Source: Chrysaora quinquecirrha (lineage: Eukaryota > Cnidaria > Scyphozoa > Semaeostomeae > Pelagiidae). From it: a stretch of DNA of 64,000 nucleotides. A program made the position numbers and the translations under genes. The DNA lies in NCBI GenBank assembly GCA_014526335.1, contig JACTAT010000210.1:16457-80456 (forward strand). Reading direction: 5' to 3'. Within the stretch, counting starts at the first letter, position 1. Each line of letters opens with the position of its first letter. Below the pieces are notes generated by a model. That model was given only the letters and a program-made list of their open reading frames with translations. It had not been told where the DNA came from and ran no database searches. Positions 54,560 to 64,000 of the stretch are shown here, in pieces.

Positions 54560-55053
54560 TATCTCGATTACGAAAAGAAAGAGTTACAAGTTTGGCTAAG
54601 ATTTTCAGTAATTTGATATCCTCCTGGCTCAACAACCAAATAAATTGATCTTTTTCCGTTAAACACGCTACATTAGGATATTTTTCCACTGCAGCTGACA
54701 AAAGATGCTGCCTTTCAGTTTTATTGGGGACAGATCATCAAGAGGTGAAATTCGTCTTCCACATAGAAATTATTAGAATTCGTTCTACAATAGGCGCAGT
54801 ATCTTTCCTCCTTTGGAGTAGGGTTCTTGCCATATCTTCCTGTTTCTATACTATTATCACCTCGAACTCACGATTTTACTTTAGAATATAGCGAAGAAAC
54901 AATATTTAAGAATTTACCTTTTATGCCATAAGTAATTAATTTCTGCAATAGCATTTTGTGATTGACTGAATCAAATGCCTTCTGAAAATCCACAAAACAG
55001 ATGTAAAGAGGTGACTTCCTACTTTTTAACATCGGGTAAGGATTGACACTCAA
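54560..55053 (-). pseudogene. Internally deleted LINE: early RT joined to C terminus
   Basis: From 55053 to 54868 the minus strand encodes the RT region KSPLYICFVDFQKAFDSVNH with the catalytic Asp of motif A. Directly after a stop it jumps to the C-terminal zinc region (GRYGKNPTPKEERYCAYC, then YVEDEFHLL) and the final helix-rich part (EKDQFIWLLSQEDIKLL) up to the MITE at 54559. The rest of the RT, with the ADD box, is missing at this junction. Confidence 0.75.
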
Positions 55054-55262
55054 GGAAGGCTTTTTTTATCAAAATTTCATCATCTTTTTGAGAGATTCGA
55101 TGCCAAAATTTTACTGCACGAAGAATACTAAAAGGGAAGATGGGATAGCACCTAAGTCGCCATATACAGCTAAGGTAGACGTATTTCTCTTTAAACCTAG
55201 AATTAGCTTCGAAAATTTAAGTTTAGCTTTTCTGTTTGCGAGTCAAGTAGGTATTTACAGAA
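55054..55262 (-). pseudogene. LINE C-terminal piece, second partial copy
   Basis: On the minus strand it contains VYLSYMAT-like remnants, then FPFSILRAVKFWHRISQKDD and KAFLECQS, colinear with 57478-57640. It joins the RT fragment to its left out of natural order, evidence of shuffling. Confidence 0.6.
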
Positions 55263-55277
55263 TAAAGTTGGGTCTTT

Positions 55278-55825
55278 CAGGGCCTTTTTTAACATACTAA
55301 CTAGGGGGGCAAATGCCCCCCCTAGTCCCCATCATTGCCCACCTAGTTTCATAAAATTGCCCCCCTAGTTCAATGTCCCCTCTCCAGCACAGGTAATATT
55401 TTTTCTGTCTGAAAGAAAAACTGGCCTCAAGCTGGGCTGAGCTGTTGAAAAAAAACAAGGTAGAAACACTTTAAAACCCCCCTCACCAAATCTTAGAGAA
55501 ACAACCTCGTTTTCGCCTTTGCCTCTGTTTCACAGTGTGAAATTAAAGTTCTTTAACTAAAGTAAATGATCTTTGAAGCTGTGATGAAACATGAAATGTG
55601 ATAATCAAGATTTTGCTGAAGTTTTATAATAGAGTTTTTTACGTCCCTGCGTCTCGTTGAAGCCTACACTTGTCCTATGGTCCTATGGTGTACTGCACAT
55701 AGATAGGCCACGCTGCGAAGATAAAACAATAGAACAATAGAACAATAAGTAAAAAGGCCCCTTAAAAGTTTAACTTTTGCACCCCAAACTTCACCCCTAG
55801 TTTTATCCGCTTAAAAAAGGCCCTG
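55278..55825. mobile_element. hAT-like MITE (CAGGGC family), no TSD seen
   Basis: The ends CAGGGCCTTTTTTAA and (inverted) CAGGGCCTTTTTTAAG match in type the hAT element at 59941. A sub-terminal palindrome GGGGGGCAAATGCCCCCC is shared in kind (GGGGCAATTGCCCC there). The flanks (GGGTCTTT and ATGTAGTA) do not match. Confidence 0.6.
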
Positions 55826-55860
55826 ATGTAGTACCCAAATAGCTGAATTCACTAACCATT

Positions 55861-56163
55861 TCAAGGGAGTGGCCTAGGTATGAAAAAAGGCTGTTCTTCT
55901 GTCATTTTACCAGTTTGATTAAAAATCATTGTCTTGCTTTTCTTAATGCTAACTGTTCGGTCCCAATTTTGGGAATAGGAACCCAGGGCGTTTAAACAAT
56001 TTTGGAGACCATCTCTCGACGAAAAGAGAAGGATGAGGTCGTCAGCGTAAAGTAAATGATTGAGATCTCTGTCCATAAGGGACATAGGACAGCAATGGTT
56101 GTCAAATATGCAGCTTATATCGTCAATAAATAGGTTAAAAAGCGTAGGACTAAGAACACACCC
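55861..56163 (-). pseudogene. LINE reverse transcriptase fragment with YADD box
   Basis: The minus strand from about 56165 reads GCVLSPTLFNLFIDDIS, then LLYADDLILLFSSRDGLQN and KKSKTMIFNQTGK: RT motifs B' to D in order. It ends at the border of duplication copy 2 on one side. Probably the same LINE family as the neighbouring pieces. Confidence 0.75.
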
Positions 56164-57462
56164 ATGTAATCGGATGTTAAAATTCTTAGAATCTCTTTTG
56201 ATGATCTCCTCAATTTCTTTACATCAGGTCATGTGATCAAATAACAAAAGCTTTGGTCATTCCCCTGCATTTCGTTAACTTTTAAAATGTCGGAAACGCT
56301 TTGATGAGCGACGAGTGAGTGGTTGTTCTTGCCAGTCGTACTGCTGGTTAAAAAATCATGCCGATCAGCTAAGAAGGTTTGTTGTTTGCTTTAGTTTAGG
56401 ATATGTCTTGTTTCAATGTAAATCTTTTGGTACATTTATAACTATTTATATAAACTTAAATGTCGAAGGGTCTCTAAAACGATCAATATTCACCTCAAGT
56501 CGCCAAAATCAAAGCATTACTAGGCCACATCACATCCATTCACTTCAGGCCTTGAATGAAACCTCCTTTCTTCTTCCCCTTCTCCGTAGAGTCTGCACGC
56601 ATGCTACCCTTGGGTTCTCTGCGGTGGGGTCATCCCGGGGGGGTTTCATGACTTACGAATGGACGGGGATGTGCCGCCCAGATTTTGGAAACCCACCCAC
56701 TGATAATGTAAACCTTTGCAGAAACATACCCCATTTTATGAGAAAAAATATGTGGGATGTGAGAATAGTAAGACTTTCTAGACCTACGAAGTATTTTCCT
56801 GTGTTCAAAACTTAGGACTTCAGTCTTAAAGTAGGATTCAAGTTTAAAATTAAATTTAAATTTCTTGTAAGTACGAAGTTTCCTATTTCTTATCGAGTTT
56901 GAATCAGCTAAGGATAACTCCGAAAGCCAGTAGTTTTTGAACAGGGATGTTAGATTGTCTTTTGCTTTACACGTTTTTTTTTTTATAAGAAACCTGGCTC
57001 GGGGCCTAGTTCTAAAAGTTTCTAATTTTTGGCCCAATTTTAGTTCTAAAAGTTTCTTAACAGTTTCTTAATTTAATGGAAATAAATTGCAGTAAAAGCG
57101 ATAAAAAACGTGAATATGGCAAGCAAATTATTAATATTATTGTATTACAAAGAATTAGTCATGCTGGTGCGAGAAATCGCACGGAAATGCTTGAGAATTG
57201 ATTACTGCGTCCACAAATGTGAAATCAGTATGTTGGAAAACTGACAAAAAATTTTCTTAAGTTTCTTAACTCCTTCCTCCTAGTTCTAAAAGTTTCTTAA
57301 CTTTTGGGGTGTCTAGTTCTAGGTTTCTTATAAACCGGTTTCTTATAAAAAAAAACGTGTATTATTTACGTAGTTGTGAGAAAACTTCGCAGGACAGTTC
57401 CAGATAGGTGACAGCCCTAATGCCTTCAAAGTAGTTTTAACTGTGTTTAGCCAGTTTGAGGT
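56164..57462. repeat. Direct duplication, copy 2
   Basis: Partner of 52660-53940 with a few small differences (shorter G run, an extra CAGTCGTACTG near 56334). It is preceded by a LINE RT fragment, whereas copy 1 is preceded by unique sequence next to the satellite. Copy 2 continues at its right end into contiguous LINE coding, so it is probably the more original context there. Confidence 0.85.
56970..57359. mobile_element. TA-inserting T-run MITE, copy 4
   Basis: The ends CACGTTTTTTTTTTTATAAG and (inverted) CACGTTTTTTTTTATAAG are flanked by TA (56968-56969, 57360-57361). The empty site is preserved in duplication copy 1 at about 53838 (CTTTATTATTTACG). The internal repeated words are AAAAGTTTCTTAA and TTCTTATAAACCGG, matching the terminal ATAAGAAACC. 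Confidence 0.88.
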
Positions 57463-57693
57463 ATTATCGGGTGAGGATTGACACTCAAGGAAGGCTTTTT
57501 TAATCAAAATTTCATCATCTTTTTGAGAGATTCGATGCCAAAATTTTACTGCACGAAGAATACTAAAAGGGAAGATGGGATAGCACCTAAGTCGCCATAT
57601 ATAGCTAAGATAGACGTATTTCTCTTTAAACCTATTTCTCTTCAATTGACAGACAGTTTGAAATATTTGTTTCAGTGATACGATAACATGCAC
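57360..57693 (-). pseudogene. LINE C-terminal coding, longest piece
   Basis: The minus strand has an open frame of about 110 codons with YIWRLRCYPIFPFSILRAVK, FWHRISQKDDEILIKKAFLE and WLNTVKTTLKALGLSPIW. It is interrupted at its end by the MITE at 56970-57359 and continues beyond it (KDNLTSLFKNYWLSEL). It shows the natural order of the pieces found scattered at 53.8 and 55.1 kb. Confidence 0.7.
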
Positions 57694-57931
57694 CAGCCAC
57701 TAGCAAACCTATCGGGTCATAAAACCGCTCGGTTGTACTGAGGCTGTACATTCGCTTTGTAACTTTACCTTCCTGTGCGGCCGCAACGGCTTCAGAGAAA
57801 TTTGTAGACATCTCTATAAAACCAAAATATCCCATCGGTCTTCTGTCTTCGTTTTGTATACTTTAATGGCTTTTTTTGACTCGAATGTTAGCTAATTAAT
57901 CATAATATGAAATTGTGTACGAGCATGAATA

Positions 57932-58297
57932 CACTCTTTTTTTTATAAGAATATTGTTTATAAGAATATTCAGGCTCAGAATCATCCAATTTTTTAGAAT
58001 ATTGTAAGAATATTGCTCAGCCTCAGCTCCCATATTTGTGTCTCATTTTTCAGCAGATGCCTGTTTTGCCATGTTAGAACGAAGCTTCATGATTGTTAAC
58101 AACATTATTTTTGTTATAATAGTTAAATATTTCTTTCGCTCGACCTTATGAGATGATTTTTCTTTTAACTATGCTCCCCTAAAACCGCATATCAGGTTTG
58201 AAAAATAAGAATACTTTAGGAATTTTGTCAGGCTCAAAAGGAACATTACTTAAGGATATTTAGGCTTGACATGAATTATATTCTTACTATAAGTATG
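57932..58297. mobile_element. TA-inserting T-run MITE, copy 5 (right end decayed)
   Basis: The left end CACTCTTTTTTTTATAAG follows a TA (57930-57931). The internal repeated word is TAAGAATATT, matching the terminal ATAAGAATATTG. The expected inverted right end is degraded near 58280-58297. Confidence 0.65.
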
Positions 58298-58464
58298 CAA
58301 CCAAGGTTAGGTTGTTACGTAAAAATCACGTTTATTTGCAGATAATTAAAGTTTGAAGAAGTTTATGGTACAAGAAGAATGTAAAAATATGAACAACTTG
58401 AGGGAGATTTAGATTGCTTCATTCGTTCAAAGTCCAAGATGGGTAGGTGAAGTTGACTATTTAA

Positions 58465-59332
58465 CCCTATTAGGTATGGGGGGGGCGTTTTTCGCCCCCT
58501 TCCTACTTTTGCTCGTGTATCGTCTGCAAGAACTCTTTAGTAGCTTTGGTGAGAGACTGACTTTTTGTAGAATTTATCAACGAACCTTCTGGTATGGGTT
58601 ATGTTGTTGCGGACTTAGTCACGTGACCAGCAAATGGCCATATTTGGAAGCAGGTAATGCAAATTACCCTTCAATCGGCTATATCTCTGTCAATGATTAT
58701 CACATATAAAAGAAATATATATGGTTGGACTTCTCTTGGCGAGAGCTATCATTTGATATATCATTTGAATGTTTTTTATATTGTTGGCAAATTTTGTCAC
58801 TTGTCACGTGATCAATTTAATTAATGTTGTTGATTAGCCTAATTAGCAATTTTTTTAAATTTTTGGATTGAGTCATGCATAACGCACTGTAAACTATGCT
58901 TTTGAAGATTTTTACTGAAAATAAAACTTGTTATATACGTTTTCCAAAATGCTGAGTAAGCAAAAAATCTTGTCCTCATCATAAAGGCTTATAAAAGTTG
59001 ATAAGAAACAGCAATTAGCTGATGATTAGCTTAAATGATTGAAAAAGTTTACTTTCTACAGAGATTTTAACATTTACAGTGCCTTTTACCTATTTTAGTC
59101 CGATTTAGCTTGACTCCGGGCAACGTAGATGAAATAGTCATAATTTCACACTCTACACGGTCGCTTGGCAACGGGTCACGTGACTAATTAGCAAACAATA
59201 GTATTAATTATTTGCAATTGGGTACTTGCACATGTCTACCAAGTTTCATCTCAATCAGACAAATAGCAGCTGAGATAACGAGGAAACGCCCCCATACCTA
59301 GAGAGGTGAAAAATAGCCCATACCAAATAGGG
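58465..59332. mobile_element. piggyBac-like MITE
   Basis: The ends CCCTATTAGGTATGGG and (inverted) CCCTATTTGGTATGGG are flanked by TTAA (58461-58464, 59333-59336). CCC termini with a TTAA duplication fit piggyBac. A second inner inverted repeat (GGTATGGGGGCGTTT type) lies next to each end. No transposase coding in the 868 bp. Confidence 0.8.
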
Positions 59333-59336
59333 TTAA

Positions 59337-59940
59337 GTCCTTGCCAAACGAACAAACATTTGGGTCAAACATTTTAAATTTGTTTACAACAAATGTTTGA
59401 CCGTTTGGTCACACCCCAAAACATAGCTCTCCGTCATTTTGGAACAACGAAGTTCTTGCTTATGCGCAAGCACGAACGCCTCGTTGCTATGTTTCGAAAT
59501 GTTGCAAGCTGTTAGGCTCTGGCCAAAGGATCAAACTGGCTAAAAAAGTCAACAGCTTCTTATGGGAATAACATGTTAATCACAAAATGATTCTCGAATG
59601 TATACCTAAAATCGGCGAAAAAACCCTAACCAGAGCGGCTCATATGTTCCCGCAATATTATATTCTACCAGATACTGCGTGCCTCCTTCCAGAAGGAAGA
59701 TTACGACAGGGTGACAGGCAAGAGTGGAAAGTCAGCTAATACGTTTGCAAATATGGGGACCTATGATCAGTATTGGATTAGGACAAATCATCTACTTGCT
59801 TTTTGCTTCCAGCTGCCCATATTGCTAAGGAAATGTACGAAGATCTAAACTGAGTACAACATACTTTCCACCCTGGATGTCACAGTTAAAAAAACTATGC
59901 AAAATTATTTAAATAGTTTTAAAGCATTTTTAAAGAGTTT
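59337..59940. other. Spacer with a short hairpin
   Basis: GGTCAAACATTT (about 59363) and AAATGTTTGACC (59391-59402), with outer CCAAACG / CGTTTGG, form a palindrome of about 65 bp that resembles a minimal foldback element. The remainder is unassigned. Confidence 0.4.
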
Positions 59941-61010
59941 CAGGGCATTTTTTAAGGGGGTTTTTTGGGGCAATTGCCCCAGTAGGCCCCTCTTCGTGCC
60001 CCAGTAGTGAAGAAAATAACAGCTTATTTGCCCCAAAACATGGGCCCCCGTTTGGACTGAAATGATCTTAAACACCGAAGAATAATTCTTTGTGGACCAT
60101 GTGTTAACTGGGCGTTGAATATGTACTGACGATTTTGCTTTCTTGATGGTTGGTCGCTTATAACTCTATATGCGAAGAATAAGAAATAGCTATATACGAA
60201 GTATTCAGCAATTGTTTTTCATGCTACAGATCGAAGTTAAACAATCAAAATTTTTGGGAATATGGGAGTATGCCATATATTATCCATTTTCTGACAAGGT
60301 CTGACGTTTCTCCAGCCACGATGCCCCAGAGAAACAAATCATGAAATCTTTTCATTGAATGCAATGCAGTATCAATTAGACTCTTTAGCAAGCAATAACA
60401 TTTGTCACTCGTTTGGATTCATAAAGAATTCAGATGTTCACAGATGTTTGGCTTTTTATTACAATTTTGAAGTTTTGTACGCCTCAAAGACCTGAAGAAT
60501 TCTGTACGAACTCCACGATTAAGTTCCAAGAAAATAGCATTTTAAGAACTCAGAAAGTACCATTAGAGAGATTCTAGCTTCAGTGTTGTTCAAAATTTTT
60601 CGGGGAGCATGGACAGCCCAGCACCTCCCAATATGGTGCACCTTCGGTGAACACTCTACTGAAGTGCCCCCTTTTAACTCGTGCGAATCAAAGTTTCAGT
60701 ACCCTCTTAAAACCATTTGATGCATCAGAAAGATGTTTTTAGTTTCACTTTAGTCGGCAACTCGAGACGGGCACCCCCCTCGACATGTTCTATCGGGATG
60801 GCCCTGAAGCTATACAAGGAACAGGACTCTGTTATAAAAATTTTCATTGTAAACTTGATGCCTGTACTATAACAACAACAATCATACAGACCTATTTGTG
60901 TTGTTATTCAAAATCTATGCATTGTTTAAACTATTTTTTGAATATCACAATTTTTGGGCCCCTGTTCACAAGTTTGCCCCACTAGTTAACAATCCTTAAA
61001 AAATGCCCTG
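59941..61010. mobile_element. Non-autonomous hAT element
   Basis: The ends CAGGGCATTTTTTAAGG are exact inverted copies. A perfect 8-bp duplication, AAGAGTTT, lies at 59933-59940 and 61011-61018. Sub-terminal GGGGCAATTGCCCCAGTAG pairs with CTAGTGGGGCAAAC at the other end. 1070 bp, with no hAT transposase motif in any frame. Confidence 0.88.
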
Positions 61011-61191
61011 AAGAGTTTTGTTTCCAGATTTTTTCTAAGTACCAGATTAGCCTTGTCAAGAACAGATTCTCCCTCTTAGTAGAAGACATATGTTGTCTTC
61101 TTCTTCTTCTTTCCATATTCTTTCTGTATATTTTGAAAAAAGTTCTTTCCGTGTTTAAAATCATTCATTCACTTAATTCTCGATTATTTAG

Positions 61192-63024
61192 CCGAAAAGA
61201 GCAAAGATGAAGATTTCAATCTCATACAACCAACACTTATTCAACAGTTGAAGAATATTTTGGATCAATATCCTGATAATGGTCAAATCTTAAAGGTAAA
61301 GTAATCACCAAAATATATATATATATAAAAATACGTTACTAAAAGTATTTATCAGATCAGCAACTTACCAGGGTTGTCGAAAGTCGGGTGGGGGGGGGGG
61401 GGCTTTACTGCTAATTCAGCCCCCAATAATTTGTAAAGGTTAAGCGAGAAGGGTACTGGGGACGTGCTGCCAAAAAGCTATCGTTTTTTCATGATTTGGT
61501 ATAAACATGGGTCTTAATTTTCTGAAAATTGGTAGGTATCGATTTCTCAAAAAATCGGTATCATTTTTTTAAAAAAAGCGGACTTATTTTCGTCTATTTT
61601 CATTTTTCGTGGTGAAGTTTGATTCGAAGTTAATATTTTTGTGTAATTTTGGGCATATATTTTCAGGATTTTGGTATAGATTTGGGTAGGCATTTCGTTT
61701 CTCGGGTGACACATCCCTATCCGAAACGTCAAGTACCCCCTCCTCTCCCGGGTCCACTTAGAAGAGGGTGAAAACATATCCGCGTTCCAAAGCGATAGGA
61801 CAGACAGCAGTCCAAACAACAATCTAATGATGCTTCGTGTGCACAAAGAGCGAGTCAAACCATGAGTTTGCTCGACATTGAAAACAAGTTGGTTGAAAGA
61901 GTTGAAAGTCGGATACAAACATGAGCCTCTGATAGGGGAGGGGGTAGTTGCTCCCTTACTCCCATCCTGAAAAGTATCATGCTCCCTTGCTCCAGTCAAA
62001 ACTAACCTTGTACTCCAAGGAATTTCTTTAATGCTTCAATGTCCGTTTGCCCCAGACTCCTGTGCGTCCTACTATTGCGCCCAAGCTCCAGGCTCATTTT
62101 AGGCCTTGTTCCTTAGCTCCAGAAAAACCCATATCTGTGCCTCAATCGTTTGGAGTATTTACCGAATTAGATTTGTGCCTATAAAAAGGAGCAAGTTACA
62201 CCCTTTTCCAGTTGCTGCAAAACTTTGAATTCCCAGAACTTTAGATTTAAACGGTTTTCAAATAATTGCTCTTCTTTGAGACGGATTTCAAATTAATCGA
62301 GGAAATCCGGTATTTTGTCATGAATTTCCCTTTCACGATATAGCTATTAAACAGAGCTCAATATAGCCGAAACACAAAATGCAAAAGGGGAGGAGAGCCT
62401 TGGGCTGTATGACTTGGAGAGTTACTCGGCGATTTCATTGGGCTCTATAGCTCAGTGGAAACGTCGTTGGCCCTCTGGTCATGCAGTCCAGGTTCGAATC
62501 CCATCTATTGTGGTATGCCACTTGTGGAAAAAGCTATTAAACAGAAGAACATCTGAGAAAAAGATTCGCGCCAAATTGCGACTTTGAGACTGAAATTGAG
62601 ACTTTGCTGCATCAATTAACTGAGCTGTTCTTGGGAAAACCAAAAGTCTGCTTAGCAAGATACCGTGCTTTATTTTTTTTACCCTTAGAATTAACAGTCC
62701 AGTCCTCGGAAATAGCACAGCAACTGACCAAGACATGATACTGCAAATTAATTAAATAAAATTTTTTAATGTTTGAAATATGATCTCTTTCTATTCATCA
62801 TTTTATGAAGGTATTGTTCTAATATTAAGAAAGGGCACCTCCTTCCAGTATCCCCTTCCCAAAAACCTCTCCCCGCTGGACTGTGGACCGTTTGTATGAC
62901 TCTGTATTTCTGACCTTAGGAAATAATTCAAAATGCAGAAGATGCTGGCGCTAAGGAAATTCGCTTTCTTTACGACGAAAATGAAACATCCACAATTTTC
63001 GGACAAGGAATCGATGAACTGCAG
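61192..63024 (+). CDS. Sacsin-like protein, two exons of the HSP90-type ATPase region (partial)
   Basis: Sacsin-type repeats carry an HSP90/GHKL-like nucleotide-binding fold and act as co-chaperones. Two exons are visible, 61192-61295 and 62920-63024, joined in phase 0, with acceptors TTTAG and CTTAG and donors AAG|GTAAAG and CAG|GTAAAT. The first gives FNLIQPTLIQQLKNILDQYP. The second gives EIIQNAEDAGAKEIRFLYDE, containing the N-box of the fold (E, then N, then DA), and ends FGQGIDELQ. The first exon begins in phase with one base from an upstream exon that I did not find. Further exons should lie beyond 64000. Invertebrate genomes often have many sacsin-like genes, so orthology to SACS cannot be decided. 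Confidence 0.82.
61376..61752. mobile_element. GC-ended MITE in the sacsin-like intron
   Basis: The left end AAGTCGGGTGGGGGGG and the right end (inverted) CCCGGGAGAGGAGGGGGTAC, continuing TTGACGTTTCGGATAGGG, resemble the terminus at 25870 (CACTTGACTTTCGGATA). Internal words such as AAAATCGGTA repeat. Boundaries are approximate. Confidence 0.5.
62440..62515 (+). mobile_element. tRNA-like SINE head (RNA polymerase III boxes)
   Basis: A perfect A box, TAGCTCAGTGG (62448-62458), and a perfect B box, GGTTCGAATCC (62491-62501), lie 32 bp apart. The acceptor stem does not close and the TΨC stem pairs poorly, so this is not a working tRNA. It is most likely a SINE head within the sacsin-like intron. 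Confidence 0.65.
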
Positions 63025-63065
63025 GTAAATCTTGGAGAAAGTTTCGACGTAGCTTCTGCCCTCTA

Positions 63066-63174
63066 TTATTGATCATAATAATCACCATCATCTGCATAAT
63101 CATAATCATCATCAACATCATTAATATGATCATTATAGTCAACATCATCATCAGAGTCATTGTCCTCCTCCTCG

Positions 63175-63219
<45 letters not shown>

Positions 63220-63321
63220 CTATCATCATCATCATCACTATCATCATCATCGTCACAATCCTCCTCATGATCATAATGACCATCATCATAATGAACATCA
63301 TGATTGTTTTCAGTGTCCTCG

Positions 63322-63396
<75 letters not shown>

Positions 63397-63560
63397 CAAT
63401 CCTCTTCATGATCATAATGACAATCATCATAATGATCATCGTCATTGTTTTATTTGCCCTCGTCATCATCATCACCAGCATCATCGCAGATCTCTTTGTC
63501 GTCATGATGTTGATTATCAAAACGATCAAAATCATTATAATGATCATCGTAACCACTAAT
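63066..63560 (+). repeat. (TCA)n microsatellite tract
   Basis: Long pure TCA runs near 63174-63250 and 63322-63405, with degenerate ATC/ATA/CAT sequence around them, in a sacsin-like intron. Two long TCA-rich sub-blocks with matching ends (CAATCCTC-TCATGATCATAATG type) suggest an internal duplication. Open frames here (poly-Ile, poly-Met) are artefacts. Confidence 0.9.
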
Positions 63561-64000
63561 ACTGGGTGTTCCAAAAAAGGAACCTGGTAAAGAACTTCGT
63601 ACCTCTTTAACTTCGTACCAAAGTCAACATCTTATTTTTAGCATGAAATTTGGTACTCCTACTTTTTAAGTGATGAGAATTATACTACATCACTTTAAAA
63701 TGCTTTACTTCATGAATAACACTAGGAAGAAACAAAATTTTGACACAGCATTTTTTTTAGTCAACACACAGAACAGTCAAATGTGTACTTCGAAAAAACA
63801 CAACTCGCCATAAAAAATTCTTTAACGATTTTGGCCGTCGAAATCAATCATTTTTCAAACTCTTGGCCTGAACTTACCAATGGTTGTATTAATAAACCCT
63901 TGCTGTAACAGTATCTCAGCAACAGAAAATCCTTAATTGCATGAAATGTGCATGAAGTTTGTGCACATGCTTTATTTATCAATGAAATTCATTAGCTACA
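63561..64000. other. Right edge, nothing recognised
   Basis: AT-rich sequence, presumably intron of the sacsin-like gene. No exon or repeat could be supported. Confidence 0.4.

Noticed and set aside
62440..62515. Functional tRNA gene
   Set aside because: Both Pol III boxes are perfect, but the acceptor stem does not pair and the TΨC stem is weak. A SINE head is the better reading.
63069..63590. Poly-Ile and poly-Met frames of 173 and 207 aa
   Set aside because: Products of the TCA microsatellite read on each strand.

Overview
This is a 64 kb piece of animal nuclear DNA, most likely from a cnidarian such as a coral or sea anemone. The evidence is split genes with GT/AG introns, four recognisable animal genes, and a dense load of DNA transposons, LINE, Penelope and Ty3/gypsy fragments. 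The taxon is an inference from gene style and repeat content; no species marker was seen.

Host genes. (1) The 3' exons of COX6A (cytochrome c oxidase subunit 6A, + strand, 1081-2143). (2) DENR (translation re-initiation factor, - strand, eight coding exons, 8894 down to 2662), tail-to-tail with COX6A; one exon carries two single-base indels that cancel each other. (3) Malectin (ER N-glycan lectin, - strand, four coding exons, 25111 down to 20735). (4) Two exons of a sacsin-like HSP90-type ATPase gene (+ strand, 61192-63024) that runs off the right edge. They share no operon or common pathway.

Mobile DNA, left half. Introns of COX6A, DENR and malectin hold MITEs, a tRNA-derived SINE and a GIY-YIG Penelope remnant. 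A LINE whose tail lies 52 bp from the DENR start codon is followed by nested insertions. These are a 2.4 kb long-arm inverted-repeat element with a perfect 10-bp target duplication, GGGAC minisatellite arms and a 144-aa ORF (10746-13139), a hAT-like MITE (13189-13620), a TTAA foldback element (13627-14174), and a palindromic pair of decayed transposon-type genes (14341-16264). Decayed LINE pieces follow to 18.3 kb.

Middle. A satellite array of about 19.7 kb (28391-34084 and 38568-52547) is built from 29-bp words grouped in threes (87 bp) and then in kilobase superunits. A damaged Ty3/gypsy retrotransposon with 154-bp LTRs (34085-38567, coding on -) interrupts it.

Right part. From 52.6 to 58.3 kb there is a mosaic of duplicated and shuffled LINE fragments. 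It includes two copies of one segment that hold reciprocal MITE insertions and so document each other's empty sites. A piggyBac-like MITE, a 1.07 kb hAT element with an 8-bp TSD, the sacsin-like exons and a (TCA)n tract complete the window. The most unusual items are the GGGAC long-arm element, the TA-inserting MITE family whose internal repeated word changes with its terminal word, and the hierarchical satellite.
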